Below, in pieces: positions 56,505 to 64,000 of a stretch of DNA of 64,000 bases. The translations under genes and the position numbers were made by a program. The stretch comes from Vibrio sp. qd031 (GTDB lineage: Bacteria; Pseudomonadota; Gammaproteobacteria; Enterobacterales; Vibrionaceae). The notes under the pieces are model-generated. The model ran no database searches, was not told the DNA's origin, and saw only the letters and a list, made by a program, of their open reading frames with translations. Each line of letters begins with the position of its first letter. The first letter of the stretch is position 1. Location of the stretch: the NCBI RefSeq assembly GCF_002100145.1, contig NZ_JXQD01000023.1, positions 1-64,000 on the forward strand, in the 5' to 3' direction.

Positions 56505-57848
56505 ATGTTAGACAAAATTGTCATCGCCAACCGTGGTGAGATCGCGCTACGTATTTTGCGTGCCTGTAAAGAACTAGGCATCAAAACCGTTGCAGTTCAT
56601 TCGACGGCAGACCGCGACCTTAAACACGTATTGCTAGCTGATGAGACCATCTGTATTGGTCCTGCTCGCGGTATCGATAGCTACCTTAACATCCCACGTA
56701 TCATCTCTGCAGCTGAAGTTGCAGGCGCTGTTGCGATCCACCCGGGCTACGGTTTCTTGTCAGAAAACGCTGACTTTGCTGAGCAGGTTGAGCAAAGTGG
56801 CTTCATTTTTGTTGGCCCTACTGCAGACACCATCCGTTTGATGGGTGACAAAGTGTCCGCCATCAACTCGATGAAAAAAGCAGGCGTACCTTGTGTTCCT
56901 GGTTCTGATGGTCCACTCAACGACGATCAAGCTCTTAACAAAGCTCACGCCAAGCGCATTGGATACCCAGTGATCATCAAGGCATCTGGCGGCGGCGGCG
57001 GTCGTGGTATGCGCGTTGTTCGCAGCGAGCCTGATCTTATTGAAGCCATCGCTATGACACGTGCAGAAGCTAAAGCTGCGTTTAATAACGACATCGTGTA
57101 CATGGAGAAATTCCTAGAAAATCCTCGTCACGTTGAAGTACAAGTTATTGCCGATGGCCAAGGTGGAGCTATCCATCTGGGTGAACGTGACTGCTCAATG
57201 CAACGTCGTCACCAGAAGGTTGTCGAAGAAGCGCCAGCACCAGGTATTACTGAAGAAATGCGTAAATACATCGGTGAGCGCTGTACACGTGCGTGTATTG
57301 AAATTGGTTATCGCGGTGCAGGTACGTTTGAGTTCTTGTACGAAAATGGCGAATTCTATTTCATAGAAATGAATACCCGTATTCAGGTAGAGCACCCAGT
57401 GACCGAGATGGTTACGGGCATCGACTTAATCAAGGAGCAACTGCGTGTTGCTGCGGGCCAGCCACTGTCTTTCACACAAGATGACATCAAGTTGCGTGGT
57501 CACGCCATTGAGTGCCGTATTAACGCAGAAGATCCAGTGAAATTCCTACCTTGCCCAGGAAAAATTGAGCGTTTCCATGCGCCAGGTGGTATGGGTGTTC
57601 GTTGGGATTCTCATATCTATTCTGGATACACGGTTCCTCCGCATTACGATTCAATGATTGGTAAGCTGATTACTTACGGTGAAAACCGTGACGTTGCTAT
57701 CTCTCGCATGAAAAATGCATTGGGTGAGATGATCGTAACGGGCATTAAAACCAACATCCCACTGCAAGTTGAAATCATGAACGATGAAAACTTCCAGCAC
57801 GGTGGTGCGAACATCCACTACCTCGAGAAAAAACTCGGTATTCATTAA
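56505..57848 (+). CDS. accC: Acetyl-CoA carboxylase, biotin carboxylase subunit
   Basis: A 447-aa ATP-grasp enzyme that carboxylates biotin on Acc[22 protein letters not shown] start, the Gly-rich [14 protein letters not shown] loop, and the [17 protein letters not shown] active-site motif are clear. 12 bp after accB, so co-transcribed. Confidence 0.98.
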   Translation: MLDKIVIANRGEIALRILRACKELGIKTVAVHSTADRDLKHVLLADETICIGPARGIDSYLNIPRIISAAEVAGAVAIHPGYGFLSENADFAEQVEQSGFIFVGPTADTIRLMGDKVSAINSMKKAGVPCVPGSDGPLNDDQALNKAHAKRIGYPVIIKASGGGGGRGMRVVRSEPDLIEAIAMTRAEAKAAFNNDIVYMEKFLENPRHVEVQVIADGQGGAIHLGERDCSMQRRHQKVVEEAPAPGITEEMRKYIGERCTRACIEIGYRGAGTFEFLYENGEFYFIEMNTRIQVEHPVTEMVTGIDLIKEQLRVAAGQPLSFTQDDIKLRGHAIECRINAEDPVKFLPCPGKIERFHAPGGMGVRWDSHIYSGYTVPPHYDSMIGKLITYGENRDVAISRMKNALGEMIVTGIKTNIPLQVEIMNDENFQHGGANIHYLEKKLGIH

Positions 57849-57868
57849 ACCGATGTCATAAAGACTTC

Positions 57869-57896
57869 AAAGCCCGCCTCGTGCGGGCTTTGTTTT
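57869..57896 (+). terminator. accBC terminator
   Basis: AAAGCCCGC-CTCG-type loop-GCGGGCTTT stem followed by TGTTTTT, 20 bp after accC. Confidence 0.88.
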
Positions 57897-57963
57897 TACT
57901 AAGATGAACAAAACTCCCTTTCCTGCTACACTCCTGCCAAATTATTTATAGAGGGCGAATGCC

Positions 57964-58848
57964 ATGCCTTGGATCCAAATAAAACTGAACGCGACCGACG
58001 ACAATGCAGAAACCATTGGCGATATGCTAATGGAAGAGACTGGCGCTCTATCGGTGACTTTCCTTGACGCGAAAGATACCCCTGTATTTGAGCCTCTCCC
58101 TGGCGAAACAAGACTTTGGGGTGATACAGACATCCTTGCCCTCTATGATGCAGAAGCCGACACCTCGTGGATTTTAGAGACAATTAAAGCCTCCAACCTG
58201 CTGGCGACAGACTTTGCTCATAAAGTGGAGCAGTTAGAAGACAAAGATTGGGAACGCGAATGGATGGAGAATTTCCACCCAATGAAGTTTGGTGAGCGTC
58301 TATGGATCTGCCCAAGCTGGCGTGATATCCCAGAGCCAGATGCCGTCAATGTGATGCTGGATCCTGGTCTTGCCTTTGGCACAGGAACACACCCAACCAC
58401 TGCGCTCTGTCTCGAATGGCTAGAAAGCCTCGATCTACAAGGTAAAACCGTCATCGATTTTGGGTGTGGCTCGGGCATCTTAGCCATTGCTGCAATCAAA
58501 TTGGGCGCGGCCAAAGTGATCGGTATTGATATCGACCCTCAAGCAATACTTGCCTCTAAAGATAACGCTGGGCGAAACGGTGTTGCCGACCAGTTGGAAC
58601 TTTACTTACCAGAAGATCAGCCTGAAGCCCTTCAAGCAGACGTTGTTGTGGCCAACATTTTGGCTGCGCCACTACGAGAATTAAACCAGGTGATCACTTC
58701 ATTGGTGAAACCGTCTGGCGACTTGGCGATGTCCGGAGTACTAGATACACAGGCTGAAGATGTTGCTAATCATTACTGTGATAGCTTCAAACTTGACCCA
58801 ATTACCGAACAAAGTGAATGGTGTCGCATCTCTGGAAAGAAAGCTTAA
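57964..58848 (+). CDS. prmA: Ribosomal protein L11 methyltransferase
   Basis: A 294-aa SAM-dependent enzyme that trimethylates L11. N-terminal L11-recognition domain ([13 protein letters not shown]), then [19 protein letters not shown] and the SAM motif [15 protein letters not shown]. Precedes dusB-fis as in most gamma-proteobacteria. Confidence 0.96.
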   Translation: MPWIQIKLNATDDNAETIGDMLMEETGALSVTFLDAKDTPVFEPLPGETRLWGDTDILALYDAEADTSWILETIKASNLLATDFAHKVEQLEDKDWEREWMENFHPMKFGERLWICPSWRDIPEPDAVNVMLDPGLAFGTGTHPTTALCLEWLESLDLQGKTVIDFGCGSGILAIAAIKLGAAKVIGIDIDPQAILASKDNAGRNGVADQLELYLPEDQPEALQADVVVANILAAPLRELNQVITSLVKPSGDLAMSGVLDTQAEDVANHYCDSFKLDPITEQSEWCRISGKKA

Positions 58849-58911
58849 TCCACTAATTGACTGATTTTTATACAAAATAGCAAACATTTGCCAATTGACT
58901 AAATATTAGTC

Positions 58912-58940
58912 TTTTCACGCACCGAAAAAATGCGTAAAAT
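58912..58940 (+). promoter_or_regulatory. dusB-fis promoter with GC-rich discriminator
   Basis: TTTTCA (58912-58917), 17 bp, TAAAAT (58935-58940), followed by GCGCGCCC. A GC-rich discriminator is typical of stringently controlled promoters such as that of dusB-fis in E. coli. The 58860-58910 stretch is A/T-rich, as expected for Fis and IHF sites. Confidence 0.65.
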
Positions 58941-58963
58941 GCGCGCCCTTACTACTCAAAACT

Positions 58964-59944
58964 GTGATCGATGTTTTGAAAATTGGACCGTACACATTGT
59001 CAAACAATCTCATCGTCGCACCTATGGCTGGTGTGACCGATAGACCGTTTCGCGAATTGTGCCTTCAATATGGTGCGGGGATGGCCGTCAGTGAAATGAT
59101 GTCGTCTAACCCCAAAGTATGGAATACATCGAAGTCGAAGCAACGTATGGTGCATGAAGGCGAATCTGGTATTCGTTCTGTGCAAATAGCGGGCTCCGAT
59201 CCACAGGAAATGGCTGAAGCAGCTCAATTTAGTGTTGAAAACGGTGCGCAAATCATCGACATCAACATGGGTTGTCCGGCCAAGAAAGTAAACAAGAAGT
59301 TAGCCGGTTCGGCACTACTGAAGTATCCGGATATCATTGAGAGCATTCTCAAATCAGTAGTGGACGCGGTTGAGGTTCCTGTGACCCTCAAAACTCGAAC
59401 TGGTTGGGATCCCGACAATAAAAATTGTGTCGAGATTGCCAAACTGGCAGAACAATGTGGCATTCAAGCTTTCGCTCTGCATGGCAGAACAAAAACCTGT
59501 ATGTACAAAGGGGAAGCCGAATACGACAGCATTCGTGCCGTCAAACAGGCCATTTCGATCCCGGTTATCGCCAATGGAGATATTGATAGCCCAGAAAAGG
59601 CCAAGTATGTTCTAGAGACTACTGGAGCAGACGCCCTAATGATTGGACGCCCTGCACAAGGTCGTCCATGGATTTTTAACCAAATCCGTTATTTTTTGGA
59701 TCACGGCACTCATATGCCCGAGCTTCCAACTTTGGAAGTGAAAAGCATTATGTTGGATCATGTTGCCGCTCTGCATGAGTTTTATGGAGAGTTTTTAGGA
59801 CCACGTATCGCACGCAAACACGTGGGATGGTACCTAAAAGAGCATGAGACAGCGGTTGAGTTTCGCCGTACCTTCAATGGTATTGAGGCTGCCAACGAGC
59901 AACTTGATGTCCTTGAAGCGTATTTTGAAAACGTTGCATCATAA
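58964..59944 (+). CDS. dusB: tRNA-dihydrouridine synthase B
   Basis: A 326-aa flavoenzyme of the Dus family: [18 protein letters not shown], catalytic Cys in [37 protein letters not shown] and [10 protein letters not shown]. The start codon is GTG (58964) without a strong ribosome site; TTG 58976 is an alternative. Weak translation of the first gene of dusB-fis is a known trait of the operon. A second Dus gene (dusA) is at 6764. Confidence 0.94.
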   Translation: MIDVLKIGPYTLSNNLIVAPMAGVTDRPFRELCLQYGAGMAVSEMMSSNPKVWNTSKSKQRMVHEGESGIRSVQIAGSDPQEMAEAAQFSVENGAQIIDINMGCPAKKVNKKLAGSALLKYPDIIESILKSVVDAVEVPVTLKTRTGWDPDNKNCVEIAKLAEQCGIQAFALHGRTKTCMYKGEAEYDSIRAVKQAISIPVIANGDIDSPEKAKYVLETTGADALMIGRPAQGRPWIFNQIRYFLDHGTHMPELPTLEVKSIMLDHVAALHEFYGEFLGPRIARKHVGWYLKEHETAVEFRRTFNGIEAANEQLDVLEAYFENVAS

Positions 59945-59966
59945 TTAGAGAAGAGCTAGACCGAAT

Positions 59967-60263
59967 ATGTTCGAACAAAATCTAAATTCAGAAGCACTAA
60001 CTGTTACTACTGTTACTTCACAAGACCAAATCACACAAAAGCCTTTACGTGATTCAGTCAAAGCTTCTGTCAAAAACTACCTTGCACAGCTTAACGGCCA
60101 AGACGTAAACGACCTTTACGAGTTGGTACTGGCTGAAGTTGAACAACCTCTTCTAGATATGATCATGCAGTACACGCGTGGCAATCAGACTCGCGCTGCG
60201 AACATGATGGGTATCAACCGTGGTACGCTACGTAAGAAACTTAAAAAATACGGCATGAACTAA
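59967..60263 (+). CDS. fis: DNA-binding protein Fis
   Basis: A 98-aa nucleoid protein and rRNA transcription activator. The C-terminal HTH ([24 protein letters not shown]) is identical or nearly so to the E. coli one, and the N-terminal beta-hairpin region is present. 22 bp after dusB. The satellite-like element starts just downstream. Confidence 0.98.
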   Translation: MFEQNLNSEALTVTTVTSQDQITQKPLRDSVKASVKNYLAQLNGQDVNDLYELVLAEVEQPLLDMIMQYTRGNQTRAANMMGINRGTLRKKLKKYGMN

Positions 60264-60288
60264 ACATAGTTAGTTAAGCTACTGATAT

Positions 60289-60322
60289 TAAAGGCTTTAT
60301 CTTTTGGGGTGAGCCTTTTTTT
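60289..60322 (+). terminator. fis terminator
   Basis: AAAGGCT ... AGCCTTTTTTT hairpin with a long loop, 26 bp after the fis stop. Confidence 0.75.
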
Positions 60323-60650
60323 ATACCCAAACCCCAACGAAAACCCCAGATGGATTTTTGCGAAGATAAATCAAACCCCAAATAAATCTCATGTGAAAAA
60401 ATATGGGGAAAAAAACGCAAAAAGGTTAGGACACTTAGGACGTTAGGACAAAGCATTGTTTTATAAGACTTTTTTAGTGGCCTAACTTGAGAGGGTGTCC
60501 TAAGTAGTTAGGACGGTAGTTAGGACAGGTAATGGTGTGGTCAGTACTGCGTGACATATCAATCAAGAAAACAGCCCGACCACATAGATTATCTAAGTAG
60601 AGCAACCATAACCAATATAATAGAGAGTTGAACCATAATGACTGCCTCCA
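60323..60650. other. Junction region between fis and the minus-strand element
   Basis: No gene. The left part has three AAACCCCA words (60329, 60341, 60373), a motif that recurs inverted near 62187-62207 inside the element. Then follows the TTAGGAC cluster (60426-60526). One element end must lie here, but without the other end no attachment core can be fixed. Confidence 0.45.
60426..60526. repeat. TTAGGAC repeat cluster (iteron-like)
   Basis: Five direct copies of TTAGGAC (60426, 60435, 60443, 60508, 60520) and one inverted copy GTCCTAA (60497) within 101 bp. The repeats are close to 8-12 bp apart in two groups, with an A/T-rich gap between (TTGTTTTATAAGACTTTTTTAG region). This looks like binding sites for a replication initiator or repressor. 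Confidence 0.75.
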
Positions 60651-60824
60651 TTACTTTAATTTGCTCACCGCCATAGTTGTGTACTTGATGGCTTTCTTCT
60701 TGGCTGCCTTGTGATGCGCTCCTATTATCTCAGGAGAGTAACGTCTATCCATTACGAAATAGAGGTGCTGGAAGTACTCTGCGCATGCTATCTCTACTAA
60801 CTTTTCTACTTCGTCATTAGTCAT
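60651..60824 (-). CDS. Small unknown protein (57 aa)
   Basis: ATG at 60824 overlaps the stop of the preceding gene (TAATG) and follows an AGGGGTG ribosome site. The product is helical and charged (NDEVEKLVEIACAEYFQHLYF ... HHKAAKKKAIKYTTM). No family recognised. It is the last gene of the minus-strand element operon before the repeat cluster. Confidence 0.6.
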   Translation of the reverse strand: MTNDEVEKLVEIACAEYFQHLYFVMDRRYSPEIIGAHHKAAKKKAIKYTTMAVSKLK

Positions 60825-61117
60825 TATTCACCCCTTGTGATCTTGATTGGTCGCTTTGGTTCGTCCACTGTTAGAACGATATTCAATGGCGTTATTCCCC
60901 GACTATCGGCAAAATCAAATCTTTCTGATACAGCGTCGTTAAACGCCTGTTCATGGTCTGGATGAACTAGCCACTTGTGATGCCCTGGTCTAGTCTCTCC
61001 GTAGTATTCAACGGTCTCTACAGTGCGGTCAGGCTCTCCGTAGTGAATGAAGCAAAGGCATGTTGGTGCTTTGGCTTCTTCCAGTTTCTCAAGTCGTTTA
61101 GCTATCTGCGCTTTCAT
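60824..61117 (-). CDS. Unknown phage-type protein (97 aa)
   Basis: A 97-aa protein with a short coiled-coil start (KAQIAKRLEKLEEAKAPTC) followed by a CFIHYGEPDR stretch. I do not recognise a family; the pattern of a helical start followed by a compact beta part is common among small phage proteins. It overlaps the previous gene's end by 20 bp and the next gene's start by 1 bp, so all three are coupled. Confidence 0.6.
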   Translation of the reverse strand: MKAQIAKRLEKLEEAKAPTCLCFIHYGEPDRTVETVEYYGETRPGHHKWLVHPDHEQAFNDAVSERFDFADSRGITPLNIVLTVDEPKRPIKITRGE

Positions 61118-61394
61118 CTTCCAGTGCCTTCAATCGCTGCTCTAGCTCAACCAATTCAAAGATCCGTGCTCGTAGCATGTCAGCATCTAATGAATCTGGT
61201 GCTGTAATTGGTTTCAATGGTGGAGCTACACGCTTCAATACCTCAATGATCGCCCACTGCTCACCTTCTTCGACAGCATCTTCCAAACGCTTAACCGCCT
61301 TGCTCTGTACTTTCTCACTTATAAACTCCCTCTTATTCTTAGAGTTCTTCGGTCTACCCTTTGGGTTTCCTGATTCACCTTTCTTAAATGCCAT
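61098..61394 (-). CDS. DUF5681-like small protein (phage terminase small subunit-like N terminus)
   Basis: A 98-aa protein opening with KKGESGNPKGRPKNSKNKRE, the basic Gly/Pro-rich motif of DUF5681 proteins found beside phage terminases and packaging genes. The rest is a helical, acidic tail. In a satellite it could help packaging or DNA binding; this is inferred from the motif only. Confidence 0.65.
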   Translation of the reverse strand: MAFKKGESGNPKGRPKNSKNKREFISEKVQSKAVKRLEDAVEEGEQWAIIEVLKRVAPPLKPITAPDSLDADMLRARIFELVELEQRLKALEDESADS

Positions 61395-61452
61395 TGTTTT
61401 TCCTTGTTGTTTACAGTGGTTGAGGGTGGCTCATCCTTGAGCCGAGCGAGTG

Positions 61453-62064
61453 TTAATCGTTTAGTGCGTCTAAAACTTTGTTCTCTGTGTGAGTAATGTG
61501 GAATTTACCCACCTGTGCTTGGTGTGCTTGTGTAGCTGTAGCCTTTAGCTTTCCTGCTGAATCAATCAGGGCATTAACTCGTTCAACTTCTGCGAATGAT
61601 TTAGGCGCGGCATACTTAGCAAGGCTGGCAACGGCTTCACTATCAAGTCCTGCCATCTTTCCGGCATCTGAACCATGAAGTAATCGCGCAGCTGCTGGGC
61701 TTGAGTGAGCTACTTCCAAAAGCTCTGGCGCTGATTTGCCTTGTAGTAATCCAGCTAAGGCAAAATCATTTGGTGTCGGCTTAATTGATGTTTCAAACAT
61801 CTGCTGGGCTTGTGTGCCTACCTTTAAAAGCTCGTGCCCTACCTGCTCAAATGCTTGATCCAGTTGCTTCTGGTGCTTCTCTAGCTTGTTGAATAGGTCT
61901 TGCTTGTCAGAACTAGATACCTTTGCCATGTCGATAGTGTTTAACTTCTCTGAGTACGCTGTGTACGCCTCAGCCTGAGCAATAACGCCATTGAATAGAG
62001 TTGTATCGTTTAGTCGTGTACTTACTTTTGCTTGACCTACTAGGTCGTTCATTGAAATGCTCAT
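61453..62064 (-). CDS. Unknown helical protein (203 aa)
   Basis: A 203-aa soluble, Ala/Gln/Lys-rich, mostly helical protein (LFNKLEKHQKQLDQAFEQVGHELLKVG; SAGKLKATATQAHQAQVG), with no membrane segment or recognised domain. It follows AAGGG. The terminator at 62299 separates it from the helicase unit, so it and the three genes after it form a second transcript. Confidence 0.6.
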   Translation of the reverse strand: MSISMNDLVGQAKVSTRLNDTTLFNGVIAQAEAYTAYSEKLNTIDMAKVSSSDKQDLFNKLEKHQKQLDQAFEQVGHELLKVGTQAQQMFETSIKPTPNDFALAGLLQGKSAPELLEVAHSSPAAARLLHGSDAGKMAGLDSEAVASLAKYAAPKSFAEVERVNALIDSAGKLKATATQAHQAQVGKFHITHTENKVLDALND

Positions 62065-62298
62065 CTCTGTAATCCCTTGTTATTTGTTGTTTCTATACTG
62101 TATATTTTACCACCTGTTTATTTATCCACCCAAGAATACTTCTACAATTATCGAATTAATTATTTATACGGTGAACCCTCATGAATTTGGGGTATAGATT
62201 GGGGTTTGTCAGAATTAATAAGCTTTGATTTGCGAGTGAAACCAGTAGATATAAGGACTATAAGACTATGCTTTGTTCATTAATGATTATCAGATACA
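62065..62298. promoter_or_regulatory. Spacer with probable promoter for the 203-aa gene
   Basis: About 230 bp with no gene. It holds A/T-rich blocks and inverted GGGGTTT words shared with the fis junction region, and must carry the promoter of the downstream minus-strand genes. No exact promoter is called. Confidence 0.35.
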
Positions 62299-62323
62299 AA
62301 AAAACCGCCCTTTCAAGCGGTTC
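62299..62323 (-). terminator. Terminator after the helicase/microprotein unit
   Basis: Minus strand AACCGC-TTGAAAGG-GCGGTT followed by seven T. Confidence 0.85.
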
Positions 62324-62328
62324 TGTAA

Positions 62329-62427
62329 TTAGGAAAAGTATCTAGCTAGTGCCTCTATGATCTGGCACATAACACCATAGGCCACACCACCAAACACCAA
62401 TATCGATAAGACAATACTACTATCCAT
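62329..62427 (-). CDS. Predicted 32-aa membrane microprotein
   Basis: ATG at 62427, 8 bp after the helicase stop, with GAGGC upstream. The product has one hydrophobic span (IVLSILVFGGVAYGVM) and a short amphipathic end (QIIEALARYFS), and stops just before the terminator. The shape resembles small holin-like or toxin-like peptides; nothing more can be said. Confidence 0.55.
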   Translation of the reverse strand: MDSSIVLSILVFGGVAYGVMCQIIEALARYFS

Positions 62428-62434
62428 TCTTGCC

Positions 62435-64000
62435 TCACTTGTATTCGTAGTGCTCGTTAAATAAGGAATCCATTTCCTCTAGTGGTTTGGTTCTGTAGCA
62501 ATAACCCCTCTCACCATTAAAAGTCTGTTTGCCTCCATCAGTAAGATCGATCACTTTCTTTAAATAGATACCTAGCTTGTTTGGAGTACAACGGTCATAA
62601 CCTTGAACGTTCATCTTGTCGCAATAGTCTATGTAAGAGTTAAAGAAACTTCGCTTAGGTATGGTTTGAGCTGTGTCCAAATCAAAAGACAAATTGCCGT
62701 CAATTAGTAAGCCATCATCCAGTAGAGATTTAAGCCATACACCCTCACTAGGTAGTGACTCCATTACCTGTTGCTGTGTTGCTTCTGTCTTTGGTGCTTT
62801 GCTTAGATTGTATGGTTCAAGATCGTAGTTCTTTAGCAGGTCGAACAGTTGCCCCATTACTTCATCAGATCTAATGTCATTGTATAGCTCTGTGAAATAT
62901 TCCTTATCCTGCTTCTTATCTTCCGACACTTCCAACACAAAGAAACGTCTTTCATCTTTGGTCTGTGGTACTGCCCAATCATTATTAGTACACATCAAAA
63001 AGCGGTGGAAACTATCAACTTCAATAGCGTCTTTTCCTTTGGCTTCAATGGTGACAGTGCTTTCTGTGATAAGGGTTCGGAGCTTGCCAGCATCTTTAGC
63101 TGAACCACTCCAGAATGCTTCCTCAATGGTCACAAATAGCTTGTTAGCTAAGTGGCTGTTGAATGCCCCTAGTAAATGTTTACCGTCCTGTACTCGCATT
63201 GAGTGCTGTCCTAATAGCCTCTCAAGTAGGATAGAAACCGTGCTCTTTCCTGTGCCTCTAGCCTCTGATTTAAGAACGACACAAACCCCACTCTTTTTCT
63301 CTGGCTTCTGGATGATATGAGCCATCCAAGCAAGCAAGTAATAGAAGTGATCGTCATTACCGCAGCAAATGATATTCCTTAAATGCCACATAATATTATC
63401 TAGCTTGTCGTCACCCTCTACAGCATCAACGGCAAAGCCTGACCACATATTAAGAAAGCGACTACTAGCACGGTTAGAAGGATCGAACACAACGCCATGA
63501 TAGGTCTTGCGGTCTATGTCCTTCATCCATAAATCAAAGCAATTAGCCTTCTTTATCTTATCTTCTTGTAGGTGGGTAAAGTTTAGATTCGCATAAAAGG
63601 CTCACTTCTGGTGCTCTGGTGTAAATTCATAGCCTACATTGTGCTTGTGGTCTGTGGATTTCTCACACACAAGCGTTTTAGTGCCGTGTTTTACTACTGA
63701 ATGACTCGCATTAAAGGTATTAACTATCTGTTCGCGGTGCTCTTCTAAGTCCTCATCACTAGCCTTTCGGCATAGGTCTAATAGAGCATCATAAGCCAGT
63801 GGTGCTTCTTCATTTCTTACAATATGCAGATAGGTTGGCGCTGTGGTGTTGGTGGTAAAGTAATTAATTGCGTCACTTACTAGGCTAACGTTTGGCTGTC
63901 TCTTTCTACCCTGTAAGTTCTCAATTGAATCTGCTTCTTTATTGGCATCTGTTGCGCTATAACCCGCTTGAACCATACATAGATTAATATCATCAGCTAT
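62435..64000 (-). pseudogene. Helicase/primase (DUF5906 type), 5' end outside window, in-frame TGA
   Basis: The minus-strand frame is open from the window edge to the TGA at 62435-62437, except for one TGA at 63602-63604. The part after that TGA (363 aa from ATG 63524) is an SF3/AAA-type helicase with Walker A EARGTGKST and a DNNDWA-like CTNNDWAVPQTKDERRFF sensor, matching DUF5906 proteins fused to primases. The part before it (up to IADDINLCMVQAGYS at the edge) continues in the same phase. The stretch between (FYANLNFTHLQ ... CFDLW) is also protein-like and in frame, so an intact gene was probably cut by a nonsense mutation; two genes or recoding are alternatives. Confidence 0.75.

Noticed and set aside
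62096..62115. CTGTATATTTTACCAC as a LexA box before the 203-aa gene
   Set aside because: Only the CTGT half matches; the second half lacks ACAG.
62874..63320. Plus-strand frame of 148 codons
   Set aside because: Antisense shadow of the helicase gene.

Overview
The window looks like a chromosomal segment of a Vibrionaceae bacterium (Vibrio-like). The evidence is the gene set and its neighbourhoods: purHD with hupA, yjaH and yjaG; dusA beside pspG; an acs locus with a solute-symporter/histidine-kinase sensor of the CrbS type; aroQ-accB-accC-prmA-dusB-fis; and genomic islands of the kinds known from Vibrio next to yicC and next to fis. No species can be named from sequence reading alone.

Layout. 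1-829: the 5' end of a 16S rRNA gene on the minus strand with its leader (boxA) and two stacked rrn promoters. 830-9517: minus-strand core genes: cysJIH for sulfite formation and reduction, a small conserved protein, an outer-membrane protein, pspG with a clear sigma-54 promoter, dusA, and a ZntR-like regulator in one operon with a Cu/Zn-efflux-type permease behind a MerR-type 20-bp-spacer promoter. 9579-19400: purHD behind a candidate PurR box, yjaH, hupA, a CNNM/CBS membrane protein, yjaG, a 2-hydroxyacid dehydrogenase, rph-pyrE with its attenuator, and yicC.

19380-37095 is an accessory region inserted at the 3' end of yicC. Three copies of the yicC end (about 19380, 33961 and 37077) split it into two stacked elements. 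Element 1 (19.4-34.0 kb) carries a P4-type integrase, a three-protein GTPase/nuclease/5-methylcytosine methyltransferase restriction-modification locus with a small wHTH protein, an XRE-ImmA/IrrE regulator, two AlpA-type factors, RadC and two DUF2787 paralogues, a catalytic-domain-only tyrosine recombinase, a GIY-YIG-like protein, an inovirus Gp2-type protein with a frameshifted partial copy behind it, and a repeat-containing unknown protein. Element 2 (34.0-37.1 kb) has no integrase and carries a SEC-C protein and a hipBA toxin-antitoxin pair.

37.1-45.7 kb holds metabolic genes: a GH3 glycosidase with permuted domain order, a 2-oxoglutarate/Fe(II) oxygenase, a ThrE-type exporter, a sulfotransferase, a nucleotidyltransferase-like protein and an iron alcohol dehydrogenase. 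45.7-55.2 kb is the acetate region: CrbS-like sensor, HcaT-like MFS protein, CBS/DUF294 protein, DnaQ-like exonuclease and acs. 55.5-60.3 kb is aroQ, accBC, prmA and dusB-fis.

From just after the fis terminator to the window end lies a minus-strand mobile element with a helicase/primase-type gene (5' end outside the window, interrupted by an in-frame TGA), several very small or unknown genes, and a TTAGGAC repeat cluster that looks like an origin or operator. Its place next to fis and its minimal content fit the phage-satellite family called PICMI, but the integrase and AlpA genes that would confirm this are not in the window.
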